DNA from: Heritiera littoralis
Taxonomy: Eukaryota; Streptophyta; Magnoliopsida; Malvales; Malvaceae
Direction: 5' to 3'
NCBI GenBank assembly: GCA_031772115.1
Contig: JAPDPK010000050.1
Coordinates: 248,001 to 312,000 of the forward strand
DNA: 64,000 nt
Below the pieces are notes generated by a model, which ran no database searches, had not been told where the DNA came from, and saw only the letters and a program-made list of their open reading frames with translations. Below, one piece after another: positions 60,537 to 64,000 of the stretch (its first letter is position 1; each line of letters begins with the position of its first letter). Both the position numbers and the translations under genes were made by a program.

Positions 60537-62129
60537 ATGGGACATCATTCTCATCATCATCATTCGATATCAACAGATCTTTATGGCATTCTTAGCATAT
60601 CAAAAGCTTCAGCAATTAAAGATATGTCATGCAAGGCATACAAATGTTTTGTCAATAAATGGTATCATGATCATAGGAGTCTTCCAGGCAAAACCGAAGA
60701 GGAAGGCAACTTTAAAGATATTGATGAGGCTCACAAGGTTTGTACACGTAATTTCCATGCAAAATTAAGCTTATACATACATATACCACCAGCATATACA
60801 ATTTCATCCCAATTTCCCCCTTGTTTTCCTTGTAATGTCTTGCATGGAGGGAATCAAAGAACCAAAATTTTTTTTTCATCTCATCTTAAAACTCATAAAA
60901 GAAGATATCTATATATGTATGTTAATGTTTGCTTTTATTCCAATTTCAGACCATCAATAGCAAGAAGCAAAAAGAGGGATTTAGAAGTACCGTTAAACTT
61001 TCAAAAAGAGAGAATCTTAATCATCTAAGCGTGGATGATAGCTTCTTTTCTCACCAATCTTCTTTTCTTTCAAAGAGTTCAAGCAGAAGGAGCCACACAC
61101 CTCAACCTAGACCAACCTACTTGTCCAACAGTTCAAGCCGGAAGAGCAGTCCTTTCTCTCTTTCGAGAACCTCTAGTCGAAGGAACAGAGCAGAAGATGA
61201 AATATTACCCTCTAATGCATCAAGAAGCGTCAGTAATAAAAACTCACCTTCCTCTCTTTCAAGAAGCATGAGTAGAAGCTGCACATCAGAAACTGAAGCG
61301 TGCAGCATTACCAAAAGTACAAGCAGGAGGAGTACCACTCCTATCATATTCTCTCAATCCACTGCCCGGAGAAAACCTTCTCCGGTGGAAAAAATGCTTG
61401 AGTGCACCTTGGAGGAGCTCTGCCATGGAGGGTTAAAAAAGATCAAGGTTGTCAGAGATGTCATCTCGGATGAAGGGTATGAAATTCCATCCATTTCCTT
61501 TCATACATATCCCTTTTCCTGAGTACTAGTAATGTTTAGAGGCAAACAAAAATTCATGATGTGCAACATTAAGTCAAAGATCTGAGACAATATTAAAGAG
61601 TAAAAGACTTATCAAATCAATAAGTTAAATTGTTGCATGGAGCTTTAATAATAGATTTTAATTTAACTTAATGCAAAATGTCAACAGAATAATTGTCCAA
61701 GAAGAGGAGACACTAACAATAAATTTAAAGCCAGGATGGACAAAAGGAACAAAAGTTACATTCGAGGGAAAAGGCGATGAGAAACCAGGCTATCTTCCAG
61801 CAGATATCATTTTCGTGATACAAGAAAAAAGACATCCTTTGTTTCGAAGGCAAGGTGACGATCTGGAGATAGCAGTTGAGATCCCTTTGGTAAAGGCTCT
61901 AACAGGTTGCTCCCTTTCAGTTCCTCTGCTAGGAGGGGAAACAATGAGCATACATTTTAGTGATATCATATATCCAGGATATGAAAAGGTCATACAGGGC
62001 CAAGGCATGCCTAATGCTAAAGGAGGAAAGCGAGGTGACTTGAGAATCACATTTTTTGTCAACTTTCCAATGGAATTGACTGATCAGCAACGCTCTGAAT
62101 TGTGCAATATATTGGAAGATTGTTCCTGA
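60537..62129 (+). CDS. DnaJ/HSP40-like protein with degenerate J domain
   Basis: Exons 60537-60737, 60950-61476 and 61688-62129 join in phase to 389 residues. A His-rich start (MGHHSHHHH) precedes a J-domain-like segment (about 13-67, DLYGILSISKASAIKDM...NFKDIDEAHK). The HPD tripeptide that switches Hsp70 is absent: the site reads WYHDHRSL. Residues about 68-225 are a Ser/Arg/Lys-rich, low-complexity linker with repeated SSSRR/SSSRK and SRS motifs. The rest (about 205-389) is the type II DnaJ C-terminal substrate-binding region: LECTLEELCHGGLKKIKVVR, LKPGWTKGTKVTFEGKGDE, PADIIFVIQEKRHPLFRRQGDDL, GKRGDLRITFFVNFP. This part looks intact. It resembles what I recall of At1g11040/At1g44160. It likely binds clients but cannot be assumed to stimulate Hsp70 ATPase. 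Confidence 0.9.
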
Positions 62130-62341
62130 ATGATCATTTGACAATCCCCTCCTTAAGCATTGTAATCTTTTACAGGATGCAAAGTACTGTTCTCTAAAAT
62201 ATGACACTTCTTGTGTGATTGATACAAGGCAATACTTTTTGACTCACATTTTAAGGAAGTGAAATGTGCAAATATGAGTAAACCATGAGAAGAAAGAAGA
62301 CTGCACTTCTAAGTTCTGAAGTTATATCTGTATGGTTTCTG
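62130..62341. other. tail-to-tail intergenic gap
   Basis: Only 212 bp separate the DnaJ-like stop from the stop of the converging gene, so their 3' UTRs probably overlap or nearly touch. No separate feature is seen. Confidence 0.5.
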
Positions 62342-64000
62342 TCAAGGACTCGAGTTCTTTATTGGAGGAGATTGCCGGGACAGAAAAGGAACATCCACCA
62401 CTGTCCCAATAATATTTTCTCCAACAGTCACAGTGTCTCCACCTGAAGCTGCTTGCCTCTTGATGTAGCCTAAAGCAAAATGGCCAGATCCCTTTCTTCC
62501 GGTTGTATAGCTTGTCAGCTTTCCCACCTGCAGGTATTGAAAGAATAGCTTTGTTTTAATGTTTCCCAATAATACCTAAATATGTACCATAAGTGAAAAA
62601 ATTCCCTCTTTCTTTCAACATATACATGTATTTCAATCTCACAGATCACTTCAGGGATATAACAGACTAGAACCTTCTTCCCATCAACTGTAATTGGGCT
62701 GCCAGGTTCTGCTGGTGCTGCCAAATTAATTCCCCATAGTCTCTGTTTAACTCCGTCATATGTAATGAGTCTTGATATTGTCTCTTGCCCCTTGTAACAG
62801 CCTAACAATAATAGAGTTAGATGATGCGTCTTTGTATTTTTTCTTTGCAGATAGTCAATGGTAAGGATTAGCTACCCTTGTTCAAAGAAATTGAGTTCCA
62901 AAGACCAGCCTCCAGAACATTAAATTCATTAGTGAGCTCCTTTCCAGGAGCTGGTCTTCCTGCAAAATTAAGTTGGATTTGCATAAGAACTTATTGAATT
63001 ACTTATTCAGAAGGAGAAGAATAGATTAATTAATTCATTGAGGTGCTGAATAACTATTTTAATTAACAAGACAAGTAACAGAAATGCTCAAAATTCTTCT
63101 CAACAGGTGCACTTAGCAAACACTTGAATTTGATATTCTGCCTGCATGAGCAAATACGTAAACCATGTAACTGTGACAAGCCAACAAATCAAGAATTACC
63201 TTTTGTAATCCGTAGTTTTTCCCAGGCATTAAAACCCAATGGAGTAGCACCTTGAGATAGAAGAGTTTTCCAGACTGATCCAGCTGTTGCTGGTGACATC
63301 AATAACGAAAAACCTTCTTCGGAAATGATATTTCCCACCCCAACAGTGATAGGCATACCATTCACCTGAAATTGGATAACAATCTTATTTTTTTGATTCA
63401 CTAAAAATAAACACTAAACAGAATACAATTTCTATTTTCCTAATCCAAGTAAAATTTTGACATTAGTGTCTTAGGAGTATAGAACTTACATCATTAAACA
63501 AAAATATAGATATGCACAATAGTCTAAAATAGACCAAAATTTACAACTAGCTGTTGAAAGAATACAGAGATCTTACACTATAATGTCGATTTGTGCCATA
63601 TGGCTGTCCAACAAGATCTCCAAGATTCAAATTAGCCATCACCTGTTTGTACATTACAACTAAAACCATTAAGATTTTCGAATTAAAACCAACAAAAAGA
63701 GCAATGCCATGGAAGAATAACAATTTATGGAAAACTCCTTACTTGGTTGCTTTTCGGACCTGCTAGAGCAAAGAAGCAAGTTTGCTTGGTGATATCTTGA
63801 ATTTCTACCTTATCAGTGAAAAATATGTACCTGCATAAGAGAATCTGAGCACCACAGACCTAGGTCTACTTTTTTTTCTTTTTCTTGACAAAGCTATGCA
63901 GGGAAAAAAAGCAATGAATGCAAAGATCTCCGAGAGACTGATGCACATACTTATTGAGCATTTCAGTTATGTTTCCACAAGTCTCTGGCGAAACCATCAA
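62342..64000 (-). CDS. plastid YgfZ/COG0354-type folate-binding protein, 3' part
   Basis: Partial gene; the 5' end lies beyond 64000. Exons in coding order: >64000-63951, 63830-63743, 63642-63577, 63365-63200, 62959-62876, 62801-62674, 62527-62342, all GT-AG and in phase. The visible protein (about 255 residues) belongs to the glycine-cleavage T-protein fold: MVSPETCGNITEML, DITKQTCFFALAGPKSNQ, NLNLGDLVGQPYG, LLMSPATAGSVWKTLL and the diagnostic KGCYKGQE motif (split across the 62876/62801 junction) of YgfZ/IBA57-like proteins. It ends in a barrel domain (VGKLTSYTTG...GHFALGYIKR). It looks like the orthologue of Arabidopsis At1g60990, annotated as a plastid transferase-like protein. Relatives use tetrahydrofolate and support Fe-S cluster proteins; the exact role here is not known. 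Confidence 0.9.

Overview
The window is nuclear DNA of a flowering plant, almost certainly a eudicot. It is AT-rich, its genes carry many short GT-AG introns, and the families are plant-specific (SnRK2 kinase, fused ThiD-ThiE thiamine enzyme, AKT2-type potassium channel, SPARK-domain receptor kinase). I cannot fix the genus. All reading was by eye, with no searches run; exon joins were chosen so that GT/AG sites, reading phase and family similarity agree.

Layout. 1-7.3 kb: a small RING-H2 membrane protein (+) and a 9-exon SnRK2 kinase (+). 7.4-11.1 kb: the bifunctional thiamine gene TH1 (-), with a 5'-truncated RTE-type LINE in one intron. 12.4-18.5 kb: a T-complex protein 11 gene (-). 18.6-28.5 kb: gene-poor DNA with a 1.2-kb AT-rich foldback element, a MITE bounded by inverted TAGGGATGT ends, a decayed SINE, and a miniature LTR retrotransposon (TRIM). 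28.6-29.7 kb: a BYPASS1-like gene (-). 31.6-37.3 kb: an 11-exon AKT2/3 Shaker potassium channel (-). 40.5-52.6 kb: nested transposons. A very young 10.7-kb LTR retrotransposon (LTRs about 2.53 kb, TSD GAAAC) carries only a broken Gypsy gag, lies inside a hAT-like MITE, and may lie inside an older one. 55.3-57.3 kb: an intronless SPARK-domain receptor kinase (-). 60.5-62.1 kb: a DnaJ-like gene (+) whose J domain lacks HPD. 62.3-64.0 kb: the 3' part of a plastid YgfZ/COG0354-type protein (-), running off the window.

The genes do not form one pathway. Their order is informative: from remembered Arabidopsis locus numbers, the set falls into the At1g10940-At1g11050 / At1g60940-At1g60990 duplicated segments plus At1g22930-At1g22940, which suggests an ancestral block later split and thinned in Arabidopsis. 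I found no convincing new molecular system. The most interesting items are the gag-only retrotransposon with structured LTRs and two about-47-bp tandem arrays at its 3' end, the TRIM, and the HPD-less, Ser/Arg-rich J protein.
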